Source: an uncultured Bacilli bacterium (GTDB lineage Bacteria; Bacillota_I; Bacilli_A; RF39; UBA660). From it: DNA of 7,160 bases. The position numbers were made by a program, and so were the translations under genes. The stretch is taken from positions 1 to 7,160 of the forward strand of contig CANQRJ010000073.1 in assembly GCA_947626215.1 (NCBI GenBank), written 5' to 3'. The number at the start of each line of letters is the position of its first letter. The first letter of the stretch is position 1. Below are positions 1 to 4,990 of this stretch, one piece after another. The notes beneath the pieces were generated by a model. It was not told the DNA's origin and did not search any database. It saw nothing but the letters and a program-made list of their open reading frames with translations.

Positions 1-564
1 GGAGAACAAGGATTACAAGGAGAGCCTGGTCCGCGTGGCGAACAAGGACCTCAAGGGATACCAGGACCACTGGAAATACCTGCCGCTATGTTTATGACGA
101 CAAGTGAAGATGTAGGAAATGGAGTTACTGTTGAGCCCGGCTATTCTATACCTCTTTCTATTAAAACTTTAGATACAAATAGCAATTTTTATTTTGATGA
201 TCGAAATCATTCTATAACCTTTTATAATCCTGGTTTATACCGAGTGGATATCTTGATGCAAGCTAAAACAACTATAGAAGTAACAGCTCAACCAGGCTAT
301 AATGTTATTTCAATAGGTATGAAAAAAGTTGGAAGGGAAGAATCTACCGTCGATGTAGGCAATTCTATAGTAGGGAATACCAAAACACCAACTTTACTAG
401 TTGCCACCGGGTATATAAATTTAACCTATCCAAATGAATGGTTTGAAATTGTTAATTTGGGAAAATTTCCTATTGTGGTTACAAGTCCAAGTTTAACAGA
501 GTTAAATACGGAATCTTCTTTTGCTAGTCAGGCTGTAACGGTTTTCATTCAAAAACTCAAATAA
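1..564 (+). CDS. Collagen-like repeat surface protein, 3' part (5' end outside window)
   Basis: The reading frame is open from base 1 and ends with TAA at 562-564, so the start lies upstream of the window. The first 24 codons read as eight Gly-X-Y collagen triplets (GEQ GLQ GEP GPR GEQ GPQ GIP GPL). About 163 residues follow with no further triplets: alternating hydrophobic beta strands, a FYNPGLYRVDI segment and an AVTVFIQKL end. This resembles the C1q/TNF-like trimerising heads of BclA-type collagen-like proteins of Bacillota, though I recognise the architecture rather than a specific family. Such proteins are usually displayed on the cell or spore surface as triple-helical stalks carrying globular heads. 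The ATG at codon 30 is internal and should not be taken as the start. The repeat part is visibly richer in G+C than the rest, as Gly/Pro codons require. A terminator follows about 65 bases downstream. Confidence 0.85.
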   Translation, partial: GEQGLQGEPGPRGEQGPQGIPGPLEIPAAMFMTTSEDVGNGVTVEPGYSIPLSIKTLDTNSNFYFDDRNHSITFYNPGLYRVDILMQAKTTIEVTAQPGYNVISIGMKKVGREESTVDVGNSIVGNTKTPTLLVATGYINLTYPNEWFEIVNLGKFPIVVTSPSLTELNTESSFASQAVTVFIQKLK

Positions 565-627
565 TTTAAAGTAATAAAAATTAATTTTGCAATTAAAATC
601 AACATGATATATATAAAGAAAATTATC

Positions 628-657
628 AATACTAGTATTCAAAGACTAGTATTTTTT
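628..657 (+). terminator. Rho-independent terminator after the collagen-like gene
   Basis: A perfect 9-bp inverted repeat, AATACTAGT (628-636) and ACTAGTATT (645-653), with an 8-base loop runs directly into a T tract ending at 657. It sits 64 bases after the stop of the rightward gene. The stem is AT-rich and therefore modest in strength. Confidence 0.7.
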
Positions 658-740
658 AAAATTAAAAAATATCATGAAGAATAAAAGTTGGCTGTTGGAT
701 AAATATTTTGTTTAGAAAGGATTTTGTTCTAAAAATAGAA

Positions 741-772
741 AAAAAGACATAAAATATTTTTTTCATGTCTTT
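741..772 (-). terminator. Rho-independent terminator of the leftward secretion operon
   Basis: On the minus strand AAAGACAT (772-765) pairs with ATGTCTTT (750-743) across a 14-base A/T loop and continues into a run of T. The hairpin begins inside the stop codon of the DUF5305 gene (771-773), so it ends that operon. Together with the hairpin at 628-657 it separates two convergent transcription units. Confidence 0.65.
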
Positions 773-1694
773 ATATAGTTTCTTTAACATTATAAATATA
801 ATAAATATTCTCTACAATAGTGTAGTAGTTCTTCTGATAATTAAATATATTCCCATTATTAGTTACAGCTATGTTAATTAAATCTTTTAAACTAGTTAAA
901 TATATACTATTATTACTATTTTTATTAGGCCTATTTTGAACTGTTATCAATATATCTTGATACTCTTTTAAAATTGCTTCTTCATTGTCCTTATTGAATA
1001 AAATTTTACTTCCTAAATAAATGGCAGCAAGGGCTAAAATAATAATCACTATTATTTTTTGAAGATCAATATTTTGTTTCTTATTTTCTAAAAAAGCATT
1101 CTCTTCATTTAGTGTTATTTCTATAATATTTTCACCAATAGGAATAGTTAATAAAATATAAGAGTTTTCTTTATCAGTCATTTGAACATTCAATTTTATA
1201 TATAAATAGTTTTCAGTTTTGATATTATAATATTCTTGAAAAGATTTAATATAATTCACATAATATTGATAATCTAATTTATAATTTTCATTTATCTTAA
1301 TTTCTTTATCCTTGATATTCTTTCTATCTTTTAAATTAAAATCTTTAGTCCAAATTAATTTAGTACCATTATCAGCATAACTTTTAATAGTAGCTGTAAT
1401 ATCATAAGAATAATCAATATTTTCTTTTGTGTTATTCTTTAAATAGTAATCAAAATAAATATTAATGCTTTTAATGGAACTTGCAATATAGTAATGATTC
1501 TCTTCTAATTTGTCATTAGAAAAAAAATCGTTTGGATTTAACGTCACTTCATAATAGCTTTTATTAATTAATTGATATTTTTTGTTTTTTTGTATATTTT
1601 TATTACTATAGAGTATTCCTAAAGAAATGGTTCCTATTAAAACAATACAACTTAAAATAAATAATATTTTTATTTTTTTCCTTTTTTCTTGCAA
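771..1694 (-). CDS. DUF5305-family membrane protein
   Basis: This is a protein of about 307 residues with a basic N-terminus, a first membrane segment within the first 30 residues, a beta-rich outer domain of about 170 residues, a second membrane segment near residues 213-230, and a roughly 75-residue cytoplasmic tail. The tail (IYLTSLKDLINIA, then YYTIVENIYYIY) matches the conserved ending of DUF5305 proteins, which are commonly encoded beside signal peptidases in archaea and some Bacillota. Their function is unknown; a role in export or assembly of the cognate substrate is inference. An upstream ATG at 1721 lies inside the signal peptidase gene without its own ribosome site. I prefer the TTG at 1694-1692, preceded at six bases by AAGGAGA and one base after the peptidase stop, implying translational coupling. 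It is last in the operon. Confidence 0.75.
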   Translation of the reverse strand: MQEKRKKIKILFILSCIVLIGTISLGILYSNKNIQKNKKYQLINKSYYEVTLNPNDFFSNDKLEENHYYIASSIKSINIYFDYYLKNNTKENIDYSYDITATIKSYADNGTKLIWTKDFNLKDRKNIKDKEIKINENYKLDYQYYVNYIKSFQEYYNIKTENYLYIKLNVQMTDKENSYILLTIPIGENIIEITLNEENAFLENKKQNIDLQKIIVIIILALAAIYLGSKILFNKDNEEAILKEYQDILITVQNRPNKNSNNSIYLTSLKDLINIAVTNNGNIFNYQKNYYTIVENIYYIYNVKETI

Positions 1695-1695
1695 T

Positions 1696-2226
1696 TTAAT
1701 TCTCCTTAGTAAACAATTCATTTAACCAAATAGAAGGATAGCCTAAAAATTTGAGAGAAAATTGATAAACACCTTTTATATCTTTTTTTTGAACCTTTAT
1801 ATAATCAATACTATTATTGGCATCTCCTTTGGTAACATAATATTCATTTATACTTACCACTCGGTGAACAATCATTTGATCTTGGTATTGAAAGACGATA
1901 ATATTACCGGGGATGATATTTTCTTCTTTTTTATAAATGACAACATCGCCTCTTTTAAAAGTAGGGTTCATACTATTGGATAAAATAGCTATAGGTTGAT
2001 AAGGAAATAATCCAAGCATAAAGAATACTAATAAAATAGATGTCATAATAGTTATAGGATACAATATCTTGTTTGTCTTATTAGAATGGGTTATCGTTTT
2101 TTTATTAAAAATAAAGTATCTAAATAAATAGTAAATAATGAAAACTTTAATGATGGAAAAAGCACCTTCAATGAACCAATTAGTGTTCATAATGCTTGAT
2201 AAAAAAAAATTTAGGTACTTCATCAA
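1696..2226 (-). CDS. Signal peptidase I, SipW/ER type: catalytic part of a frameshifted gene
   Basis: The frame holds 176 codons. Membrane segments lie near residues 22-40 and 55-75. Catalytic boxes follow: LSNSMNPTFKRGD with the Ser nucleophile at 85, IVHRVV with His121 where the prokaryotic type has Lys, and GDANNSID at 134-141. The Ser/His arrangement is that of S26B peptidases (SipW, archaeal and ER enzymes), which in Bacillota process a narrow set of substrates such as TasA- or camelysin-like proteins. The first ATG (2226) has no ribosome site, and the first dozen codons are an out-of-frame reading of the upstream gene. Removing one T from the T9 run on the coding strand (2201-2209) joins it to the preceding membrane frame as one protein of about 364 residues. 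Reinitiation at the ATG at 2190, nine bases before the upstream stop, is an alternative route to a short functional peptidase. The stop is one base from the next start. Confidence 0.85.
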   Translation of the reverse strand: MMKYLNFFLSSIMNTNWFIEGAFSIIKVFIIYYLFRYFIFNKKTITHSNKTNKILYPITIMTSILLVFFMLGLFPYQPIAILSNSMNPTFKRGDVVIYKKEENIIPGNIIVFQYQDQMIVHRVVSINEYYVTKGDANNSIDYIKVQKKDIKGVYQFSLKFLGYPSIWLNELFTKEN

Positions 2227-2791
2227 ATAGTCTAATAATGATAGAAATGTTGTAGTGTGAATTTAAAGATAGATAAGTATATAAAATATTTTGGGCAATC
2301 ATTGGGATAATTATTGAAATAAAATAGTGAAAGAAAATGATATTATGAGAAAGAAAAAGGGTTTTAAAATTAATTTCACTTAAAATAATAAGAGTGGTTA
2401 TTAAACACTTAAAACTAAAATAATTTTTGTTGCTTTTAAGAAGTTTATAACGTATTATTTCTATGCCATATATTGGTAAGATAACTTTCCATATATTTAT
2501 AAAAATATTTATGAATGTAAAATTTGAAAGGTTTTTATTAAAACCCAAAATCAAACCATTCATGAAATAAAGTATAAAAAAGATAATAGATATCATTAAA
2601 GCAGTACTGGTTTCTTTTTGCTTTGGTAAATTAAAATCCTGGTGATAAAAAAAGATTAAAAGAACTAACCAAAATAATGGGTTAATAAAATTAATATAAA
2701 AATTAGAGGTATAAAAGAAGATGTGACTTATTGTATAAATGATTAAAAGAAAAAATAAATGTTTGTTATTAAGAATTTTCTTTTTGAACAT
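2180..2791 (-). CDS. Multi-pass membrane segment, N-terminal part of the split signal peptidase
   Basis: The frame holds 203 codons, dominated by Ile, Phe and Leu, with about five or six predicted membrane segments and no recognisable catalytic motif. It ends in an out-of-frame IKHYEH after a Phe run. Just before that run the sequence reads IIRLFDEVPKFF, and the peptidase frame continues naturally as LSSIMNTNWFIEGAFS, so I read the two as one gene interrupted at the homopolymer. The start ATG at 2791-2789 overlaps the end of the exported-protein gene by 23 bases and has only a weak GGGG ribosome site 11 bases upstream, so translation is probably coupled. I recognise no independent family. It could instead be a separate small membrane protein, but the absence of a ribosome site for the downstream frame argues for a fusion. 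Confidence 0.65.
   Translation of the reverse strand: MFKKKILNNKHLFFLLIIYTISHIFFYTSNFYINFINPLFWLVLLIFFYHQDFNLPKQKETSTALMISIIFFILYFMNGLILGFNKNLSNFTFINIFINIWKVILPIYGIEIIRYKLLKSNKNYFSFKCLITTLIILSEINFKTLFLSHNIIFFHYFISIIIPMIAQNILYTYLSLNSHYNISIIIRLFDEVPKFFFIKHYEH
2201..2209 (-). other. Slippery homopolymer (T9 on the coding strand) at the peptidase frameshift
   Basis: Nine consecutive A on the plus strand (T9 on the coding strand) lie within the 47-base overlap of the membrane frame and the peptidase frame. Reading eight T instead of nine changes PKFFFIKHYEH-stop into PKFFLSSIMNTN and continues to the end of the peptidase. This could be phase variation, transcriptional slippage, a true inactivating mutation or a sequencing error. 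The sequence alone cannot decide. Confidence 0.75.
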
Positions 2792-3269
2792 ATTGAATTA
2801 TCCCCATTAACGTTTTGGTTTTAATATCGGGAACTTTTTCTGTATTTTTAACATAGGTTACCATGATGTTGAAAGTGGTGGAATCACCAACATTTAAGTC
2901 TTTTTTAAGTTCAGAGGTTGTATAGTTAATTTCTTCAATTCCATCAATTTCTTCAGTGAATATTATAGTTTGTAACTCTGCATCAATAGTTCCTAAATTT
3001 TCTATGGTTACTTCATAAATAATTTCATCACCAGGCTTATTAAGTTTAGCTGAAAAGTTAATAGAATCTTTAGTAAAAGTTGGAGTTCCAGCATCACATC
3101 CTTCTGGAACTTGAATTGCTGTTATATTTGTTATTCTAACATCCCATTCACCTGTAATTTCCGTAATCCCATTAATAGTAAAATCTGTAGCAAAAGTTGA
3201 ATAACCAACGGCCATTAAAATAATAGTGAGAAAGAAGGCTATAAAAATTATTTTTTTATTTTTACGCAA
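2769..3269 (-). CDS. Small exported protein with a SipW-type signal peptide, camelysin/TasA-like context
   Basis: This 166-residue protein starts at TTG (3269-3267). Residues 1-8 are basic, 9-22 hydrophobic, and the GYSTFATDFTINGI junction is typical of SipW-cognate signal peptides in Bacillota; cleavage is probably near residues 27-28. The mature part, about 139 residues with one cysteine (59), is beta-rich, with WDVRITNI and KPGDEIIYEVTIENLGTIDAELQ segments like the Ig-like or jelly-roll strands of camelysin/TasA relatives. No membrane segment or sortase motif is present at the C-terminus. It is the first gene of the operon, directly ahead of the peptidase, which makes it the obvious substrate. 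A role in a surface fibre or biofilm matrix is inferred from TasA and is not shown by the sequence. It overlaps the next gene by 23 bases. Confidence 0.7.
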   Translation of the reverse strand: MRKNKKIIFIAFFLTIILMAVGYSTFATDFTINGITEITGEWDVRITNITAIQVPEGCDAGTPTFTKDSINFSAKLNKPGDEIIYEVTIENLGTIDAELQTIIFTEEIDGIEEINYTTSELKKDLNVGDSTTFNIMVTYVKNTEKVPDIKTKTLMGIIQYVQKENS

Positions 3270-3277
3270 ATTATATT

Positions 3278-3284
3278 CCCCTTT
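3278..3284 (-). promoter_or_regulatory. Ribosome binding site deciding the TTG start at 3269
   Basis: AAAGGGG on the minus strand lies eight bases before TTG. No in-frame ATG fits a complete signal peptide, so this site supports TTG as the start. I see no convincing -35/-10 pair upstream; TTGGCA near 3347 is followed 17 bases later only by a poor TAGCTA. Confidence 0.6.
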
Positions 3285-3420
3285 CTATTTAGCATTTAAA
3301 AGTTAAATTAGAAATAGCGTTAGCTACCTCCACTCATAATTTATGCCAAAATAAATAATTGGTATGGTTATTTGTCTTGATTTTGTTTAGAAAAATTTAA
3401 TTTATTAAAGGTTAATTTTA

Positions 3421-3463
3421 TTGTCTACTTTATTGTCTACTTTATTGTCTATTTATTGTCTAC
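3421..3463. repeat. Tandem array, four copies of TTGTCTAC at 11-12 bp period
   Basis: TTGTCTAC starts at 3421, 3433, 3445 (last base T) and 3456, so spacings are 12, 12 and 11 bp. The full unit is TTTATTGTCTAC. On the minus strand the unit reads GTAGACAATAAA, which would encode Val-Asp-Asn-Lys repeats if in frame. The period also matches about one helical turn, as in arrays of protein-binding sites. Confidence 0.85.
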
Positions 3464-3601
3464 TTTTATTTTGTAAATTTTTTTAATATCTCATAAAACT
3501 TGATATACTTATTTCTACTTGCATACAAAAGCATGACTAAAAGTTTAATACATATTTTGAATAATATGGATTTGAACACTTCATAGCCTTTAAAGGTTAA
3601 T

Positions 3602-3629
3602 AAAAAATTCATCTCTAAATAGAGATGAA
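3602..3629 (-). terminator. Leftward terminator, hairpin plus T6
   Basis: TTCATCTCT (3608-3616) pairs with AGAGATGAA (3621-3629) around a 4-base loop. On the minus strand the hairpin is followed by six T (3607-3602). It would end transcripts of the small gene at 3746-3964, or of a lost tRNA. Confidence 0.75.
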
Positions 3630-3675
3630 ATATATTTGATGTTCGTGCATTCCGAACGGGATTATCTTTTGGAGC
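3602..3675 (-). repeat. Diverged copy 1 of the tRNA-tail/terminator module
   Basis: This 74-base segment aligns end to end with 4751-4824. Shared parts are an A run, the CATCTCT/AGAGATG hairpin, GAAATATATTTGA, a 5-bp stem with a 7-base loop (GTTCG 3641-3645 and CGAAC 3653-3657), and TGGAGC. In the other copy TGGAGC is the complement of the tRNA 3' end (GCTCCA). Here no tRNA body follows: the bases to the right lack a T-loop and an acceptor partner. Confidence 0.7.
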
Positions 3676-3745
3676 GATTGTGGAAGATATCTACAACAAA
3701 GAAAATTTTTATTCTATTTTTATTTTTACTCAAATTTTTAAATGT

Positions 3746-3964
3746 TTATCTTTTTCTTTTATAATTTCTTTGCAATTGTCTTATCATATAATCCTCATAA
3801 CTTAATGTTTTTTGATCCACATATGTTATTTGGTTTTCATTATATTTTTTAGAAATACCTGTTGTTACAACAGCTTTATCATTATTATTTGTATTAAAAC
3901 CGCAAACAACTCTTTTTAATTGTGCTTGTTTCCTCAATAACAGTAAATAATCTTTTTCTGTCAT
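3746..3964 (-). CDS. Small basic protein of unknown function
   Basis: This encodes 72 residues from an ATG at 3964 with a near-perfect Shine-Dalgarno (AAGGAGGG, 3980-3973) spaced eight bases, which makes it a convincing gene despite its size. The protein is soluble and strongly basic at the end (QLQRNYKRKR), with a helix-prone N-terminus (EKDYLLLLRKQAQLKRVV), one cysteine near residue 21 and a polar middle rich in Asn. I recognise no family. The basic tail would suit nucleic-acid binding, but this is only a suggestion. It is transcribed alone, with a possible promoter at 3993-4021 and the hairpin at 3602-3629 as likely terminator. It lies between the two tRNA-tail modules, next to the IS200 element, so it may be accessory DNA. 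Confidence 0.7.
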   Translation of the reverse strand: MTEKDYLLLLRKQAQLKRVVCGFNTNNNDKAVVTTGISKKYNENQITYVDQKTLSYEDYMIRQLQRNYKRKR

Positions 3965-3992
3965 ATAAAAATCCCTCCTTAATTAGTTAAAT

Positions 3993-4021
3993 ATGATATC
4001 ACAAAAACTTATGAAAGTCAT
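3993..4021 (-). promoter_or_regulatory. Possible promoter of the small basic protein gene
   Basis: On the minus strand ATGACT (4021-4016) is followed after 17 bases by TATCAT (3998-3993), with a TG one base before the -10 hexamer (extended -10). The expected start of transcription is about 20 bases before the ribosome site. Confidence 0.45.
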
Positions 4022-4088
4022 TATATCCAATTTTATAGTATCATATGTTTTATTATCATTTAATATTTTGTTTTGATCGTTACGAAAA

Positions 4089-4133
4089 GGGTTCAGGCCA
4101 CGTGCTTCAGCACGTAAACCCTGAAGGGTTCAG
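4089..4133 (+). repeat. Left-end hairpins of the IS200-type element
   Basis: ACGTGC (4100-4105) pairs with GCACGT (4110-4115) around TTCA. Immediately after, AACCC (4117-4121) pairs with GGGTT (4126-4130) around TGAA. GGGTTCAG occurs directly at 4089-4096 and 4126-4133. In IS200 elements such leader structures serve as transposase binding sites and can dampen read-through and translation of tnpA. Confidence 0.65.
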
Positions 4134-4162
4134 AGGTAATTTATTGCCGCAATTTTATAAAA

Positions 4163-4618
4163 ATGATGTATAATAACAAACCAAGTGAGGCGGTTTGTAA
4201 TGAGAAAGTCAGTCACGTACAGTATGATATAGAATATCATATAGTTTGGACAACAAAATATAGATATAAAGTATTAAGTGGAAGAATCGCAGAGAGATGT
4301 AGAAATTTGATAAGACAAAGCTGTAATAGCATGAATGTAAGTATAATAAAAGGAAGTATAGGAAAAGAACATATACATATAATGATATCATGTCTGCCGA
4401 ACCTATCAGTATCAAAATTCGTACAACAAGTAAAAGGAAAGACATCAAGAGTATTATTAAGTGAATATAAAGAATTAAAGAAAAAATATTGGGGACAACA
4501 TTTGTGGGCAAGTGGATATTTTTGCCGAAGTGTAGGGTCTGTAACAAAGGATATAATAAAAGAATATATAGAAAGTCAACAAGATGAATACGAAAAAAAT
4601 TTTAAAATAATAGGGTGA
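4163..4618 (+). CDS. tnpA: IS200/IS605-family Y1 transposase TnpA
   Basis: The 151-residue length is typical of the family. The fold signature begins at YHIVWTTKYRYKVL (25-38). The metal-binding HUH motif is H-I-H at 70-72 within KEHIHIMIS, and the catalytic tyrosine is Tyr135 in DIIKEYIESQ. WASGYFCRSVG (115-125) is the usual conserved block before the catalytic helix. The enzyme cuts and rejoins single-stranded DNA at hairpin-bearing ends. All key residues are present, so the copy may be active. The ATG at 4163 has no close Shine-Dalgarno: AGAGG at 4132-4136 lies 26 bases upstream, behind the left-end hairpins, consistent with the poor translation known for IS200. Three small hairpins follow the stop: GTGAG/CTCAC overlapping it (4615-4628), GTGCT/AGCAC (4634-4646) and the right-end palindrome. 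Confidence 0.93.
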   Translation: MMYNNKPSEAVCNEKVSHVQYDIEYHIVWTTKYRYKVLSGRIAERCRNLIRQSCNSMNVSIIKGSIGKEHIHIMISCLPNLSVSKFVQQVKGKTSRVLLSEYKELKKKYWGQHLWASGYFCRSVGSVTKDIIKEYIESQQDEYEKNFKIIG

Positions 4619-4657
4619 GTTTACTCACTGAATGTGCTTTCAGCACCTAAAATTAAG

Positions 4658-4678
4658 CCACGTAATTTTATTACGTGG
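4658..4678 (+). repeat. Right-end hairpin of the IS200-type element
   Basis: CCACGTAAT (4658-4666) pairs perfectly with ATTACGTGG (4670-4678) around a TTT loop. The preceding GCCACGT matches the left end, which supports it as the transposase-recognised right-end structure. Confidence 0.7.
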
Positions 4679-4750
4679 TAGTTGACAAAATAATTAACCC
4701 CCTAGGAATTTTGACAAGCGTATCAAAATATCCTTGGTGGCTTTTATTTC

Positions 4751-4777
4751 AAAAAAAATCATCTCTAATAGAGATGA
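4751..4777 (-). terminator. Leftward terminator downstream of tRNA-Gly
   Basis: TCATCTC (4759-4765) pairs with GAGATGA (4771-4777) around a 5-base loop. On the minus strand it is followed by eight T (4758-4751). It lies 42 bases past the tRNA 3' end. Confidence 0.8.
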
Positions 4778-4824
4778 AATATATTTGAATGTCCGAAAAG
4801 TTCGAACAGATTCGTCACTGGAGC
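4751..4824 (-). repeat. Copy 2 of the tRNA-tail/terminator module
   Basis: This copy has the same 74-base length and order of parts as 3602-3675. Its small stem is GTCCG (4791-4795) with CGAAC (4803-4807): one G-U change relative to copy 1 and a completely different 7-base loop, so the stem is kept while the loop drifts. Its right end is the GCTCCA 3' end of the tRNA. Confidence 0.7.
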
Positions 4825-4892
4825 AGATAGCGAGGATCGAACTCGTATCCTAAGCTTGGGAAGCTTATGTTCTGCCATTGAACTATATCTGC
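4819..4892 (-). tRNA. tRNA-Gly (anticodon CCC), CCA encoded
   Basis: This is a 74-base cloverleaf. The acceptor GCAGATA pairs fully with TATCTGC. The D arm is GTTC/GAAC with GG in the loop. The anticodon arm TAAGC/GCTTA encloses TTCCCAA, placing CCC at 34-36. The variable loop has four bases, and the T arm ACGAG/CTCGC carries the standard TTCGATC loop. The discriminator is U73, as usual for bacterial tRNA-Gly, followed by encoded CCA. The outermost T-stem pair (49-65) is an A-C mismatch. CCC reads only GGG, a rare codon in such AT-rich DNA, so this is presumably a minor glycine isoacceptor. Confidence 0.93.
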
Positions 4893-4903
4893 ATTACAAT
4901 TTA

Positions 4904-4909
4904 ATTATA
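4904..4909 (-). promoter_or_regulatory. -10 box of the tRNA-Gly promoter
   Basis: A perfect TATAAT on the minus strand ends 11 bases before the tRNA 5' base, preceded by T-rich DNA. No good -35 hexamer is visible at 17 bases (TATCTT). Confidence 0.5.
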
Positions 4910-4971
4910 CCCCAAAAGGAAAAAATAAGATATCTTTTTTAGAGAAAATCATTTCATTTTTTAAATCAATA

Positions 4972-4990
4972 TATGGTATGTCATGCTATA
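4972..4990 (+). promoter_or_regulatory. 19-bp near-palindrome, candidate operator of the ABC operon
   Basis: TATGGTATGTCATGCTATA is symmetric about 4981, with seven of nine half-site positions matching (TAT.G.ATG.CAT.C.ATA). It overlaps the -10 box at 4987-4992. ABC ATPase/permease pairs of this kind (YtrBC, Pmt) are commonly repressed by GntR-family YtrA/PmtR regulators binding such sites. The regulator is not in this window. Confidence 0.5.

Larger units (their letters stand above)
3270..3745. other. Gene-free interval of 476 bases with repeats
   Basis: No reading frame here has both a ribosome site and a useful length. It holds the 5' leader of the secretion operon, the TTGTCTAC tandem array (3421-3463), a 12-base direct repeat TTAAAGGTTAAT at 3405-3416 and 3590-3601, and the tRNA-tail/terminator module (3602-3675). 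The stretch 3480-3590 is featureless and AT-rich. Confidence 0.6.
4089..4680 (+). mobile_element. IS200-type insertion sequence with tnpA only
   Basis: A single-gene element of the IS200/IS605 superfamily: a Y1 transposase gene (4163-4618) flanked by sequences rich in imperfect palindromes rather than terminal inverted repeats, as expected for single-strand transposition. The left and right subterminal hairpins share the pattern GCCACGT-N8-ACGT (4097-4115 and 4657-4676). No tnpB is present. The exact cleavage sites cannot be fixed without an empty-site comparison; the boundaries given are the outermost palindromic bases. Confidence 0.75.

Noticed and set aside
711..733. Inverted repeat TTTAGAA/TTCTAAA with a 9-base loop between the convergent genes
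   Set aside because: There is no T tract on either strand and the stem is purely AT-rich; probably chance.
1762..1983. 73-codon plus-strand frame inside the signal peptidase gene
   Set aside because: It is antisense to the conserved catalytic boxes and has no ribosome site; it is a shadow of the real gene.
3347..3352. TTGGCA as the -35 of the secretion operon promoter
   Set aside because: The only hexamer at 17 bases is TAGCTA, a poor -10; no confident promoter can be assigned.
3421..3463. CRISPR array
   Set aside because: The unit is only 12 bp with no unique spacers between copies.
3676..3745. A second tRNA gene beside copy 1 of the tRNA-tail module
   Set aside because: There is no TTCRA-type T-loop, no complementary acceptor strand and no D arm; only the terminal GCTCCA resembles a tRNA.
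4209..4547. 112-codon minus-strand frame inside tnpA
   Set aside because: It is fully antisense to a transposase with all its motifs, and its Leu/Ile-rich composition is the reverse image of AT-rich coding.
4709..4728. TTTTGA/TCAAAA inverted repeat right of the IS element
   Set aside because: The stem is short with no following T run, and it lies outside the recognised right-end palindrome; too weak to call a terminator or IS end.
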